From positions 4,157,056-4,221,055 of the forward strand of contig NC_084815.1 in assembly GCF_963583255.1 (NCBI RefSeq): DNA of 64,000 bases, in the 5' to 3' direction. Of this stretch, positions 34,219 to 46,253 are shown piece after piece. This DNA comes from Pyrus communis. Taxonomy: Eukaryota; Streptophyta; Magnoliopsida; Rosales; Rosaceae. The notes under the pieces were generated by a model. It had not been told where the DNA came from. It was given only the letters and a program-made list of their open reading frames with translations, and did no database searches. The translations under genes were made by a program, and so were the position numbers. The number at the start of each line of letters is the position of its first letter. The stretch's first letter is position 1.

Positions 34219-34381
34219 TATGGCAATGGTTATGAGTAATCAAACTAAGTAATGGCAATGGTTCGATCATGTCAAAGTTGCGGTAATGACGATGTTTGTG
34301 TTTTCATTGGCTATCAGTAAACATGGATGTTGTTGTTAGTAGCAATGGCTTTCGAGTATGCAATTTCCATGAGTTGTTGTA
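34219..34381. repeat. left piece of duplication unit 2
   Basis: Resembles the TMCO1 3' flank (22615-22680; 23490-23520) and then the phytocyanin-unit leader (26590-26630, TTTCCATGAGTTGTTGTA). It continues at 39122 after the copia C insertion. Confidence 0.7.
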
Positions 34382-37300
34382 TGAGATTTATGAACTGTTA
34401 TGTTTTCATTAAATGAAAGAATGTTTACAATTAAGTATATATACATCTGTCAATAATGATTAGCACCTAATCAAGTGTAACTAATTACATTAAGACAAAA
34501 TTAGTTACACAAAACAAACAGAAAAATATTATGCTAAGCTGGAATGTGTGTTAATACTCCCCTGCAAGCTGATAGGAGGATACCCAAGTGAAAGCTTGGA
34601 CTGCAAAAACTGGAACCGAGCTTTAGAGAGAGCTTTTGTGTGAATATCAACAATTTGGTGTCGAGTAAACAAATACTTGACATGAAGAAGATGAGACAAA
34701 ACTAACAATAATCTATTTCGACATGTGTAATACGAACTTGAAAAACTGGATTCAAAGATAGGGAGATGGCAGAGACATTATCACACCACAAAACATGAAC
34801 TTTGGATAAGGGAAAGCCAATGTCTCTAAAAATCTTACAAACTCAGGTAATCTTTGCTGCAGTATGTGCTAAGGAACGATGCTCAGCTTCTGTGGAAGAT
34901 CGAGCAACAGTGCTTTGCTTTTTAGCACTCCAACTGATAAGGTTGCCACCCAAATACATATAATATCCACTAGTTGAGCGCCTTTCATAAACACATCGAG
35001 CCCAATCAGCATCAGAAAATGCAGTGAGATGCAATGGACCTTTTCGAAACCATAAACCTTGATCAACAGATCCTTTTAGAAAATGGAGGATTCTTTTTAC
35101 AACTTGATAATGTGTATCTCTTGGACAGTGAAGGAATTGGCAAACTTGATTAATGGGAAAGGATAAGTTAGGGCATGTCTATGTCAAATATTGGAAAGCA
35201 CCCACAATGGACCTATTCTCATGAGGATTAGATAACAGAGAACCAACATGATCTAATTTCTGACTGCCAATAGGTGTGAAACATGGTTTGCAACCTTCCA
35301 TCTTGGTCTTGAGGAGTTAATCAAGTGCATATTTCCTTTGGGAAAGGAAAATGCCCTCTGAAGACCTATGAACTTCCAATCCTAAGAAATAATGAAGAGG
35401 ACCTAAGTCCTTGACTAGAAATAGTTTACCAAGTTTAGTAATAAAATCCTTACAGATAGATGAATTAGGACCAATAACCAAGATATCATCTACATACAAC
35501 AAGACAATCACTAGTGAGGGATAAAATGTGACAAACAAGGAGCAATTTGACTGTGAATTTGAGAATCCAAGAGATAACAAAGCTTGAAACAATTTGTCAT
35601 ACCAAGCTCTAGGAGCTTGTTTGAGCCCATAGAGTGATTTTTGTAACTTGCAAACATGAGAGGGCTTAGAAGAGTCAATAAAACCTGGAGGTTGCTACAT
35701 GAATACCTCCTCTTTGAGAGAACCATGAAGAAAAACATTACTTATGTCCAATTGGTTTAAAAACCAGTCAAACTTAACAGCCAATGTTAATAAGATCCGA
35801 ATAGTCACTGGCTTTGCAACAAGGCTAAAATTTTCCTTAAAGTTCACACCTTCTTGTTGATGAAAGCCTTTGGCTACTAAACGAGCCTTGTATTTGTCAA
35901 CAGAGCCATCAAGTTTTCTCTTTATCCGAAACACCCATTTACAACCAATTAAATTCTGATTAGGAGAATAGGGAACAAGAGTCCATGTACGAGTGGATTG
36001 TAAGGCCTGATATTCCTCTAACATAGCTTGTCTTCAGTGGTTATGCTTAGAAGCTTGTAAATATGTGGTAGGAACAAAATGAAAAGAATCAATAGGGTAT
36101 TTAGTTGCTGTCAAGGCCTTAGGTTTGAAAATTCCATCTTTGGAATGAGTTATCATTGGGTGAATGTTGGTAGAAGGTGGAAGAGGAAAGGGAGAAACAG
36201 AAGATTGAATGGATGGAGAATTAGGCTGAGAGGAAAGAGGTGAAGGTATAGTACTAGAATTTTGTAATGGTGAAAGTGATATAGTAGAAGGTGCAGTAGT
36301 GGTAGGGAGATGGGAAGTACTTGGAAATGGTAAAACAAATGAGGAATCTGGAGTGGAAAAGGAAGATTGAGGGGGGGGGTTGAAGTTGCACCAGATGAAA
36401 AGCAAAATGACTCTCATTAAACAATACATGCCTGGAGATATGTATCTAAGATGTTTGCATTTCTAAACATCGATAACCATTGTGCTGCAAACTATAACCA
36501 AGGAAGGCACATGGTTACTCTTACCATCAAGCTTAGAGGTTTTAGCCAGGGATAACAACTACACCCAAAAACCTTCAACCTCGAATAATCTGGAGGTTTA
36601 TTAAACAAAAGTTCCCATGGAGATTTATCTAAACCAGAAATAGGTAATCTGTTGACTAGATAAACTACAGTGGAGAAAGCCTCAACCCAAAGTTTATAAG
36701 GAACTTTAGAGGCAACAAGCAATGTTTTAGTGGTCTCAGTTAAATGCCTATATTTCCTTTCAACACGCCCATTTTGCTCGAGTGTACGAGGGCAGCTAAA
36801 TTGGTGCAGAATACCATGTTGAAGAAGAAATGAATTAAATTGTGAACTTGTGAACTCTCCCCTGGAATCAGAACGTAGAATTTTTATTTGATTTCCAGTC
36901 AACTTCACAACATAGGATTTGAAGTATACAAATATGGAGAAGACCTCAGAATTTGACTTCAAGGGAAATAACCAACTATATTTTATAAACTCAACAACAA
37001 ACAAGATATAGAATCGATATCCACTAACAGAAGAAATGGGAGCAGGGCCCCAAACATCACAATGGACAAGTTTGTGCTTACAGAGAATGGCAACTTGTGA
37101 TGTTTGCCAATTGCACAATCCTGACAAAAGAACCTTACAAACTGTTTACCAGTGTAAGCAAGTTTATTTCTAGATAAGATCTTTCTGGAAATTGCAGAAG
37201 AGGGATGACCAAGTCTCTTATGCCAAAGTTGTAAGGATGCTAGAGTACCAACATTAGCATAGGCAGATGTAGATACTGGATCACTGAAAGCAACATGGGA

Positions 37301-39121
37301 AGTTGTACTGGATAAAAACTAGAGCTATCTAGCCCCTAAAAAAGCATATTCCCGTAGAAAGATCCTTGATTGTGGAACCATCAGAATCAAGGATTAATTT
37401 GCAGTAATTATCCTTTAAAAATTGATAGGCAGAAAGAAGATTAAACTTCATTTAAGGAACATGAAGGACATTATTCAACTTAAATACAGCAGCTGGAGTT
37501 TTAAGAACAGAAGTACCAGTGTGGTGAATGGGCATACCTTGACCATCACCGATATAAACCTTGTCTTCACCATTATAAGGCATAGGATAATGAATGGCAG
37601 AGATATCATTCGTGATATGGGAGGTAGCGCCAGAGTCCAAAATCTAAGTGGGAGAATAAGACTTAGCAGTGGTATGAGCACACATTGCTGCCAATTTTGT
37701 CGGTGGAATTTTTCCAGCAAATGCATGATTCATGCGGTCAAAGCAATCAATAGCTTCATGGTCTAAAGAGTGACAGATTTGACAGGGAACTCAATCACCA
37801 GAGTGCTGGCGATAACCTCTTGAAGAACGATTTTGATTGTAAAAGTTGCCTCGATAATTGCGAGAACCACGATAATTGTCACGATTATTGCCACGATTGT
37901 TACTGCAGTAATTTTTGGAGTTAGAGTACGGTGCAGCAAAGGCTTGTGGAAAAGCATTGAATTGTGGCATTGGAAGAAGAGGAGCCTGAGAGCACTAAGA
38001 CTGAGCAGCAAAGGCTTGAAAAGGTTCTGCAACAACTGCAACAACAAACTTCTTCTTTCGTTCATGAAAAGTTCTTTGTTGATAAACAGACCATGAAGTT
38101 CATCAAGAGATATGGAGGAAATTCGCAACATGATAGAGTCAATAAATGACTTGTACTTGTCAGAGAGACTATTGAGTGTAACTGCAATGATATAATGATC
38201 GGAAATTGGCGCGCCGGCAACCATTAAAGCATTTGAGATACTCTTAATTTGCTGAAGGTATTCAGAGATTGCAAGATCACCTTTCTGAACCGAATGAAGA
38301 CGAGTACGGAGCTAGTGAATGTGCGCAGCTGAAACTCCACCAAAACGCTGTTCAAGATTCAACCAAAGTTCTCGAGAAAAGGAGACTCCAACGGTGAAAG
38401 GTATGATTTCTTCAGAAAGAGTCGAATTCAAACAGATGAGGATGTTTTGATCCTTCTCATACCAAGCTTCAAAAGTTGGATTTGGAACACCGGTGCTTTG
38501 GCCAGAGATATCAAGCACATATGGCGGTGACATGCTTCATTGCCATCAAGAATTCCAGTGAGCTTGTACTGGTGAAAAATTGGAGCAAAAAGCATCTTCC
38601 AAAGGAGATAATTATCTCATTTAAGCTTTGTTGGAACCATACAACTGATATCTTGGACTGTAATCGAGGAAATTGATGAAATTGGGGGATTAGGGTTAAG
38701 GTTCATCAGAGAAGAATTGGGGGCGAGAATGTTAGGATTCATTGAAGACAAAGTCGAAGATGTCATCGAAGAAGCAAAGATCAAAGATCAAGAAGAATAG
38801 AGATCAGAGAGCAAGAATCGAAAGAAAATTGATCAAGATTCGATGAAAATCAATCACGATTCGTAGGTTGGTGAAGTTACGAATCACAGGAAGTTGGTGA
38901 GGATCGCGAAGAGGCAATTAAGCAAAAGGCGGTTGATACCATATGAGATTTATGAACTGTTATGCTTTCATTGAATGAAAGAATGTTTACAAATGAGTAC
39001 ATATACATCTGTCAATAATGATTAGCACCTAATCAAGTGTAACTAATAATTACATTAAGACAAAATTAGTTACACAAAACAAACAGAAAAATATTATGCT
39101 GAGCTGGAATGTGTGTTAATA
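34382..39121 (-). mobile_element. Ty1/copia retrotransposon C with both LTRs, coding region decayed
   Basis: LTRs 34382-34556 (175 bp) and 38944-39121 (178 bp) differ by about six substitutions and one 3-bp indel, so the copy is fairly young. On the minus strand the LTR opens TATTAACAC and ends ATCTCA. The primer site TGGTATCAACC (plus 38931-38941) lies beside the right LTR, the purine tract (plus 34557-34569) beside the left LTR. No clear 5-bp target duplication: flanks are TTGTA and TGTTG, with TATG shared across the junctions. Confidence 0.9.
34557..38673 (-). pseudogene. copia C polyprotein remnants (gag, protease, integrase, RT, RNase H)
   Basis: Minus strand, 5' to 3': gag 38533-37763 (frameshifts), a knuckle region with stops, protease MDSGATSHI (37640-37452), integrase 37127-36492 with DSRGEF and CPRTLEQNGRVERK, a Ser/Pro linker 36429-36034, RT 36024-35317 with WVFRIKRK, YVDDILV and FLGLEVHRS, and RNase H 35034-34843 with SSTEAEHRSL. 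Stops and shifts between every domain rule out a working polyprotein. Confidence 0.85.
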
Positions 39122-39309
39122 TGTTGCACGTGTCTGTTTAATCCCTGAAAAAGAGTCGATTTTAGCTTTCCGGAGTTGAATAATTAAGCACTGTATCAGT
39201 TTAAGAGGATAATGCTTTCTTCTTGTTCTTGTTGTTATATGCAGGGCTTCTTGAATTGTTCATTTCTGTTTATCACTAAAAGAGAGTGACAAAGACACCT
39301 GCTTGAGAA

Positions 39310-39804
39310 ATGATGTCATCTGATAGGGAAGATAGAAGGTTCAATTCAGAGTGTAAAAGAGCGGATTCTGTAAAAGAGAAGTCGATATTGGAAGTTATGG
39401 AGAAGCTCTCACTCTCTGATGCAAAAATGGAGCCACTGCATCCAAACATTGATTTCCAGATTACACATGTCGATGGGACATTATGCTTTAGGAACAATGG
39501 CGAAGTGTTATTGATGCTTATTGGAGGAGACCTTTACTGTTTCGGTAGTATCATCAAAATATCAAAGCATGAACTAGTTTCCGTAGACCTTGTGAGCAAA
39601 GAACTGAAAAATCTTGTGATTTCTCGATATCAATATTGCTCTGTCGATTCTTATGAAGAGAGCCTTTTTCTTACTCGACGAGACCAGGGCAGTTTCTTAC
39701 TAAGAAAAAGAGCAGGTACTTGCTCTTTGCCTACGAATAGGACTTCATGTCGAATTCCAGTGCGTTCTTCATGTTTTTTCTGTTTTCCTGTTTTGTTTAC
39801 GTGA
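39310..39804 (+). pseudogene. F-box-associated-like ORF fragment
   Basis: An ORF of 164 codons; the ATG is at 39310 or 39313. The part NNGEVLLMLIGGDL to LVSVDLVSKELKNLVI (about 39495-39620) resembles the end of an F-box-associated (FBA) domain, and VDSYEESLFL fits its last strand. No F-box or upstream FBA repeats are present, and the N-terminal 45 residues are not recognised. It follows a leader-like segment shared with unit 1 and with the gene at 47456, so it may be a fragment spliced to a borrowed 5' exon. Transcription unknown. Weakly supported. Confidence 0.4.
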
Positions 39805-41070
39805 TTGTCTACCTGCTTTTGTTTTCTTTTGTTGCACATCATTCAAGAGCTGATGTAATTTTTTAATTTTGCATGCAAATTTTAATCTGAAATTCTGGTG
39901 TATTTTGTTGACTAGTTCTATGACTGCCGTAAACTTTGAATGAAACTATGCATGAATCTGGTTACAAATTTCGATTGCCGGTGGTGCTTGAAAGTTGCAC
40001 CTGTTTCTGTGAAATTATCTACCAAGTGCTCGTCAGTTTCTAGTTTATTTTCATAGTAAATTTCCGTGAGCTCAACGATTAGCAGTATTGCAGATTGGCG
40101 AAGTTTGGTATTTATACGTGATTTGCGTCCGAAGCCTAAATCAATGTACTAAATTTCTGTTGGTCAATAGTCAGTACGATCACTTTGATATCTATAGCTT
40201 GATCCATATTGAAATTTACGATTATTAGATAGTATGTGACTGTTGACATAGTGTTGTATTGCATAAGCATAAACACTCGCGCAGTCAAGAAAAACATGAT
40301 GCATGAGTTGTGTGAAGTGTTGAGTTGAAAATATATTCAGAAGACATAGAAGGCTTTGGATGTATAATCTGAAAACTTGTATATGTTCACTAGACGTTGG
40401 AGGAAAGACTTGAATAAATTTGGGTGTTGAGAAAAGGCCTACATGACAAGTGAAAATTGAGAATTAAATTGAAATTTGGGATCAAGGGATAGATGGGTGC
40501 TAACTCATATCCTATAGTATTCGAAGTTAAGTGGTATAAGTACGGTATAAGACATGCAAGCCAGCTTGGGTGCCCTAGGTAAGTGTTAGCAAAATTAGAA
40601 GGGAGTAAGACTACATTCATGCATCTCATTTGTATAATTATAATGAATTTGTGAGATTATATATTTGAAATCTTATTAGGTGAATGCCTACTTCATCCGT
40701 GGACTCAAGCGTTTATTATATACTATGATTTGTTACAAATAAATCCTTTTAATTTTTTCTAATCTTGTCTTGGTTGTAGATCCTTTTTCTATAGCGAAGA
40801 TATGATTGACACCCCACCCTTAACTCGTTAATAGTAATTATTTGCGAGCCGGGCCTAATTAACATTGCCGCAATTATATAAAAACCTATTTTATGAGAAA
40901 AATGTATACTTCCGTATCCTACTAGTAGATTATTTTCTTAACAAAAACTGAATCCGGTTAGTAGTACTACTCATTTTATGAAACAATATGCATATATTAT
41001 TTCCTACTACTACTAGTAAGTGGAATTTGGAAACCTATTCCGAACCGGACTAGGAGAAAGCACGTTGATC

Positions 41071-41080
41071 TATATATATG
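41071..41080 (+). promoter_or_regulatory. TATA box, phytocyanin 2
   Basis: CTATATATATGC at the same place as in phytocyanin 1; about 85 bp before the ATG, because the leader is shorter by some 10 bases. Confidence 0.7.
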
Positions 41081-41156
41081 CAAGGTCGCGTCGAGTCTTT
41101 CACTCAAACAAATTTCAGTCAATCACTCTTGTCCTTCCCTTTCTATTTCTTTAGCC

Positions 41157-41699
41157 ATGGCTCTGCGAAATACTGCTGCACTAATTTTCTTCGTGATGAT
41201 GGTGCTTTCTGGTGTTTGTTTAGGTGATGTTTATAGAGTTGGCGATTCTGATGGGTGGACATCTCGAGGTCTCGTTGATTACAACAAGTGGGCTTCAACG
41301 AAAGAGTTTCATGTCGGCGATACTCTTATATTCGCTTACAATAGTCAATACCACAACTTGATGCAAGTTACCAAGCAAGATTTTGAATCTTGCAATACTA
41401 CCGCTGCGATCACAGTTTATACCTCTGGTTCCGATACCATCACCCTTAAAAGGCCCGACCACTATTACTTTCTTTGTGGTACTCCCGGCCACTGTCAAGC
41501 GGGACAAAAGGTTGATATCAAGGTTACACTTCCCATACCACAGAGCTCGCTGGCAAGTCCAAACCCAGCACCTCAGGGATCTTTGCCTTCAGATTCTCAT
41601 CCAAGCTCAAATCCAAGCAGTGCTCCGACTATTTATTTTTCGAAGCTTGGGTTGGCCGTTACCACTCTTGTGCTATGTCTTTTGAGTGTTGTACTTTAG
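41157..41699 (+). CDS. stellacyanin/mavicyanin-like phytocyanin 2, probable GPI-anchored blue copper protein
   Basis: 180 aa, one exon, complete. Layout as in the 27814 paralogue: signal peptide 1-23, copper ligands His66, Cys106, His111 and Gln116, disulphide pair Cys78/Cys112, Ser/Pro-rich linker and hydrophobic tail. Changes are few and conservative (QFHN to QYHN, GAPGHC to [13 protein letters not shown] to NTTAAIT), and no ligand is altered, so both copies look under purifying selection. Promoter and 3' flank were duplicated with it. Confidence 0.9.
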   Translation: MALRNTAALIFFVMMVLSGVCLGDVYRVGDSDGWTSRGLVDYNKWASTKEFHVGDTLIFAYNSQYHNLMQVTKQDFESCNTTAAITVYTSGSDTITLKRPDHYYFLCGTPGHCQAGQKVDIKVTLPIPQSSLASPNPAPQGSLPSDSHPSSNPSSAPTIYFSKLGLAVTTLVLCLLSVVL

Positions 41700-41959
41700 A
41701 GACATTTTGTTGTTCTTTTATTTTTTATAACCAAGATTGCTTTGTTGTTTATGATTTGGGTGGATAAACATTGTAACTTTTGTTTTAATTTTTTTTTTTT
41801 ATGTTTTTGAAGATTAAATAAATGTGTTGTTATGGATGAATAATTACTCTTGTTTCCGAGTAGTTATATTATGAAAGGTTTGTCTTGTGCTTTCCGAAAA
41901 TCGTGTCGATCCATGGCATAAGGCTTGTGAAGATTATATGACACTCCATATATGATATA

Positions 41960-42355
41960 TGAATTTGCTCTTTAGGTGGAATAGAAGTCTCAAAGTTTTA
42001 ATATTTTATATGATAAGAAGAAATTAAGTAGTGTGATTTTAGTTAAGTTTTATCGATATTATTTTCAATTTGTACAATTTGTAAAATTCGATTATGATCA
42101 TTTAGAAAGAAAAAATTTATACACATTTCACCTTCTTTTAGTGTCATTGTCAATATTATATATGACAATCCCTATATGAATTTGCTCTTTAGGGGGAATA
42201 GAAGTCTCAAAGTTTTAATATTTTATGTGATAAGAAGAAATTAAGTAGCGTGATTTTAGTTATGTTTTATTGATATTGTTTATAACTTACATAGTATGTG
42301 TAATTCAATTATCAATGTTTAGAAAGAAAAAAATTATACACATCTAAACCCTAGA
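41960..42355. repeat. two direct copies of a ~180-bp repeat
   Basis: TTGCTCTTTAGG then GGAATAGAAGTCTCAAAG, TAAGAAGAAATTAAGTAG and AGAAAGAAAAAATTTATACAC occur at about 41967-42140 and 42182-42350. A third, partial copy is at 45627-45755 beyond the LINE/CACTA block. Confidence 0.8.
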
Positions 42356-42634
42356 TTTATTAGGCACTACGATAGGAAAGGGTTGTTCAGTGTGAAGGGC
42401 GCCGATCATATTGCCAGGGACTGGGTTCAATCTCGCAGGGATGCGCCATCTCCGTTCGCTGTCTACAATCCTTCTGGGGCGTTGTGGAAAAAACTATGGG
42501 CTGCTTGTGTTCCACCTAAGGTAAAGATCGGAGTGTGGAAAATTGCCCTTGACATCTTTCCTACTCATGATAACCTTAGGAGAGGCGAGTCGGAGACCGA
42601 ACCGTACTGTGTTTTATGCGGTTCTTACGGTGAG
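42356..42634 (+). mobile_element. LINE ORF2 fragment, left piece (zf-RVT region)
   Basis: Encodes LFSVKGADHIA, LWKKLWAACVPPKVKIGVWK and CVLCGSYGE, the reverse-transcriptase zinc-binding region of plant L1 elements. It is cut by the CACTA-like element and resumes at 45161. Confidence 0.8.
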
Positions 42635-45160
42635 CAACGACAAGAAAAGCCTATAGAATCTTGAGGCACATCTCGAATGTATGGGAATTGAGGTCCGCAG
42701 CCCAACTCGCCAGGCAATCTAGGATAGATGAGGATCGAGAAGGGGTGGTTGGGTAGCCCATTGGAGATGCGAGCCACATGCATTTGGCGAAAGAACAGCT
42801 CCTCATAAGGAGAAAGCCTATCTCTATCATATATTAGCAAAAAAATCTGACAGAAATTCATGTAGTGGCAGATAAAAAAACCGACAGCATTGCTTGCATC
42901 ACGAAAATATTTTTGCTGTCGAACAGGACTCTTAATCCACCAAGAAAATAATGTCGGATACAAGTGACATTAATACTCCTTTCGGTTATAGGCGACATTA
43001 GTTGTTGAGAAATCTCGTCTGATATAAAGACAATGTTGTCACATATAATCAACAAAGTAAAAAAATATATAAAAATATAAAAGTATATAAACCAAATTTA
43101 TGTTTTGATTAAAAATAAAAAATAAACAAAAATGCTCCTTTTTCCGACACCCATGCTCATTTAAAATAAATAAATAAATAAATCCGTATCTAACATGAAT
43201 GCTTCCATTGATAGCAATATATCTCATTATACAAAGTGTTTATACAACAAAATAAAGAAAACATAATGATGACTTTTCTTTTTCCTATCTTCTTTTCCCT
43301 TTCTTCTTTACTTCCCCTTCTTAGGCCATCTCCAACCGAGGGTTGGCCAGATGAATCGTTTTAGTCATCTGGCTCTCTAAGATATTAATATTTTAATGAA
43401 CAGTATAAGGCCATATTTTCCTTCATCTCCAACCGAGGGCCATAGGGCTCGTTTTAGCCTTGTCACAAAATACCGCCTCCAACCGAGGGCCAAAGGGTCA
43501 TAGGGCCAAACATACTTTATTATTTAAATTTAAAAATTACAACAACTTAAATTTAAAAAGGGCGAAAATTATGTGAGAAATAGTGTAGGAATGGCTTAGG
43601 TATTTATAGGAAAAAAAGGGGAATTTTTTAAATTCATTATAAAAAAAAAAATTTGAATCCAACAGTAACTAGCCGTTAGATTCAAATGTTTCCCTTCTAT
43701 TTGTGTCGATTATAACCGACACAAATAAAAAATAAATAAAAATTTGGGCCAGCCCTTTGGCCCTTTCAAATTATGTGGGGCCCACGTGCCCTCTGGCTTA
43801 ACCCTCGGTTGGAGACGGTTTTCAAGCTATTTTTGGCCCTCTGGCCCTCTGGAACCTTCGGTTAGAGATGGCCTTATGTCGGTGCTACCTTTCTCATTTC
43901 CCCCTTCCCCCCTTCTTTTTTCCTCTTTTTCTTTCGATGCTCTTCACTGCAGAATAACAGTCCATCATATGAGAAAACATGAATTAACAAAATTTCAACA
44001 ACAATTGATGCCAAAAACATCACTAAATATTAACAAATTAGATAAAATAAATGTGGTTTAAGTAGAACAATGTATGAGAAGTTTGATAATTAGCAAATTA
44101 GTCATAAAAATATATTGAATTGAACAAAAACTACAAAACCATAATAAAATCAGGGAACTACAAATTTTTAGTTAACTTGAAAAAGTTGAAACAAAATCCC
44201 TCACTAATTACCTCAGGTAAGCAAAATTCCTTACACACAATAGAAAACGGGAGCAGGAAAGCGAGACATTTCTAGTATTTGGCGTAAATCCTGTGTTGTC
44301 GTACTAGAGAGAGAAGATGAGGAGATGAGATCAGCGACCGTCATGGAGAGAGTGATGGAGGAACTAGATGAAGTGGATAAAAAAAAGCATGGTAAGAAGA
44401 TGAAATGAAAAGAAGAAAGAGATGTCGGAAAGAAGAAGGTGGAAATGAAAGGGAAATGAAGGAGAAGGGGAGAAAAGAAGAAAGGGAAAATGAGAGAGGA
44501 GAGGGGAGAATAGAAGGAGAAGGAAAGAAGGAGGAGAGGAGAAGGAATGCAGGGGGAAGGAGAAGAAATTGAAGAAGGGAGAAGGCAGCAGCACGAGGAA
44601 GAGGGAGAGAGGTTTTATTACATAGAATTGGTAGTACTATTGGTTAAAATCGACAGCCATGTACAAATTTGTCCGACACACTTTCCTATTATTGTCGAAT
44701 AGAATCGACAACACACTTTTCAACATAAAGAATGGTGGGAAATATCCCGCCCAAAATTCGTTCCCAAAATTTGCCAGGATTTAAAAATAAATAAAATAAT
44801 AATTGTGTCGAATATAACCGCCAATGTTAATATAAAAAATTTGAAAATATTTGTGTCGGATATAACTGCCTGAGTTAGTATTAAAAATTTGAAAATAATA
44901 TAATATAATCTGACACATTACTTACTAATGTCGGATATATCTGCCATAACTAGTTAAAAATATTAAAAAAATTAATCCGGTGGAGTTAAGGGCCCGCTTC
45001 ATTATTGTTGTCAGAAAGTAGTGCACTAATATCGGATATAAGTGAAAGTAGTACTTTGTTATCCGACACTTTTTAAAGATGTCGGAAATATTTTATCCAA
45101 CAGTAATGGTATAAAAATCGTCACCACTTTCCGACACATTAAGCCAATTTTGTTATAGTG
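42635..45160. mobile_element. CACTA-like non-autonomous element
   Basis: The right end, read inward, is CACTATAACAAAATTGGC; the left end CAACGACAAGAAAAGC is a worn form of the CACTACAAGAAAA terminus. Subterminal GTCGGATATAA-type words recur in both arms (about 42953, 44808, 44852, 44932, 45031, 45090), the hallmark of CACTA ends. There is no transposase. A 3-bp duplication is not clear (GAG/GAC). It splits a LINE fragment and hosts a Harbinger-type MITE. Confidence 0.72.
43324..43873. mobile_element. PIF/Harbinger-type MITE (nested)
   Basis: Ends GGCCATCTCCAACCGAGGG and (reverse) GGCCATCTCTAACCGAAGG; TTA on both sides (43321-43323, 43874-43876), the standard Harbinger target. Inside, CTCCAACCGAGGGCCA is repeated. 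It is 550 bp and non-coding. Confidence 0.85.
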
Positions 45161-45630
45161 GACAAGGTTGACTCTCCCGACCTCCTCACCACAAGCTGCT
45201 TATGTTGGTGGCAGGAATTTAACAAAATTGCTTTTCCTCGCTCCTCTCGCCCCACTGCGTAGCCCCTATCCCATATTCAATGGTTTTCTGAAAGCTAATG
45301 TTGATGATGCTTGGAATGTTTCTTTGAATCAGGGGGTGGAATTGGGGTCATAATACGTGACCATCGGGGTGCATTCGTGGATGCATTTGCTAGGAAAGTG
45401 GATAATATTTTATCTCATCTCTATAGGCGTTGGTTGCTTGGGATGGCCTTCTGTTGGCGACGCAAAGGGGCTTATTCAACTTCACTTTGGAAAGTGATTG
45501 TCTCCAGATTGTTGCTGCACTTAATGATTTTTCTACTAACTTGTCAATCAATGGACCTATTATTGAAGACTTGAAGGCGATTATGGCAGCAGTCACTGGA
45601 GTTTCTTCCCATTGTTTTCGAGTAGTTTAA
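45161..45630 (+). mobile_element. LINE ORF2 fragment, right piece (RNase H-like tail)
   Basis: FNGFLKANVD, GGIGVIIRDHRGAFVDAFARKV and FTLESDCLQIVAALNDF appear in shifting frames, the same domain as in the LINE at 11984. Frameshifts near 45340 and 45430. Confidence 0.78.
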
Positions 45631-45755
45631 GAAGAAATTAAATTAGCGTGATTTAAGTTATGTTTTATTGATATTGTTCGCAACTTACACAGCTTGTAAA
45701 ATTCGATATGACCATTTAGAAAGAAAAAATTATACACATTTCACCTTCTTTAGTG
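45627..45755. repeat. third copy of the 180-bp repeat (partial)
   Basis: TAAGAAGAAATTAAATTAGC through TTTAGAAAGAAAAAATTATAC matches 42225-42340. Confidence 0.75.
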
Positions 45756-46253
45756 AGTTTACGCTATGATCTCAAAGGGGTGTCATGCGGGTCTAATCCT
45801 TAGCTCTCATACCACTAGTTAGAGATTTATATTTTTATGTTACACCCATTTTTTTCTTTAACTTTTTTTTTTTTTTCCATCATTTTGTCTCCAACACAAT
45901 TACCTTTAAACGGGTTCAGATGAGATTGAGGAACTCAATGTGACTTAAGAACATATCCCTACTTAATATGTTTTTTGCTAGACAACCACTTGAACCCAAG
46001 GTTCTAGGTTCAACTCTATCGTCCTACAAGTCAACATCATTGTTGACCTCATCATTTAACGATTAATCAGACCATCAACTTAACAAAAAGTCTAAATTGA
46101 TAACATTTTAAACTTAGGATTTAAGAGCGTAAAATGTTAAAATTGAAATCTCATTACCCATTTTAGAAATTAATTAAGGTGTAAATCCTAAATTTTTATT
46201 TTTTATTTTTTTATTTTTGTTACTTCAATGAAGTGATGTAAGATAAAAGCAAT
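45756..46253. other. intergenic
   Basis: No gene recognised. A GGTTCTAGGTTCAACTC phrase (about 45999) is box B-like but without a box A partner. Confidence 0.4.

Larger units (their letters stand above)
39122..41934. repeat. segmental duplication unit 2 (phytocyanin 2)
   Basis: Copy of 26565-28596 in the same orientation, 12.5 kb downstream. It retains an intact acceptor-like TATATGCAG before GGCTTCTTGAATTG (39245), where unit 1 has TATATGCTG. It contains 900 bp absent from unit 1. Confidence 0.85.

Noticed and set aside
44364..44594. Phe/Ser-rich minus-strand frame
   Set aside because: Product of a GA/CT-rich stretch inside the CACTA-like element.
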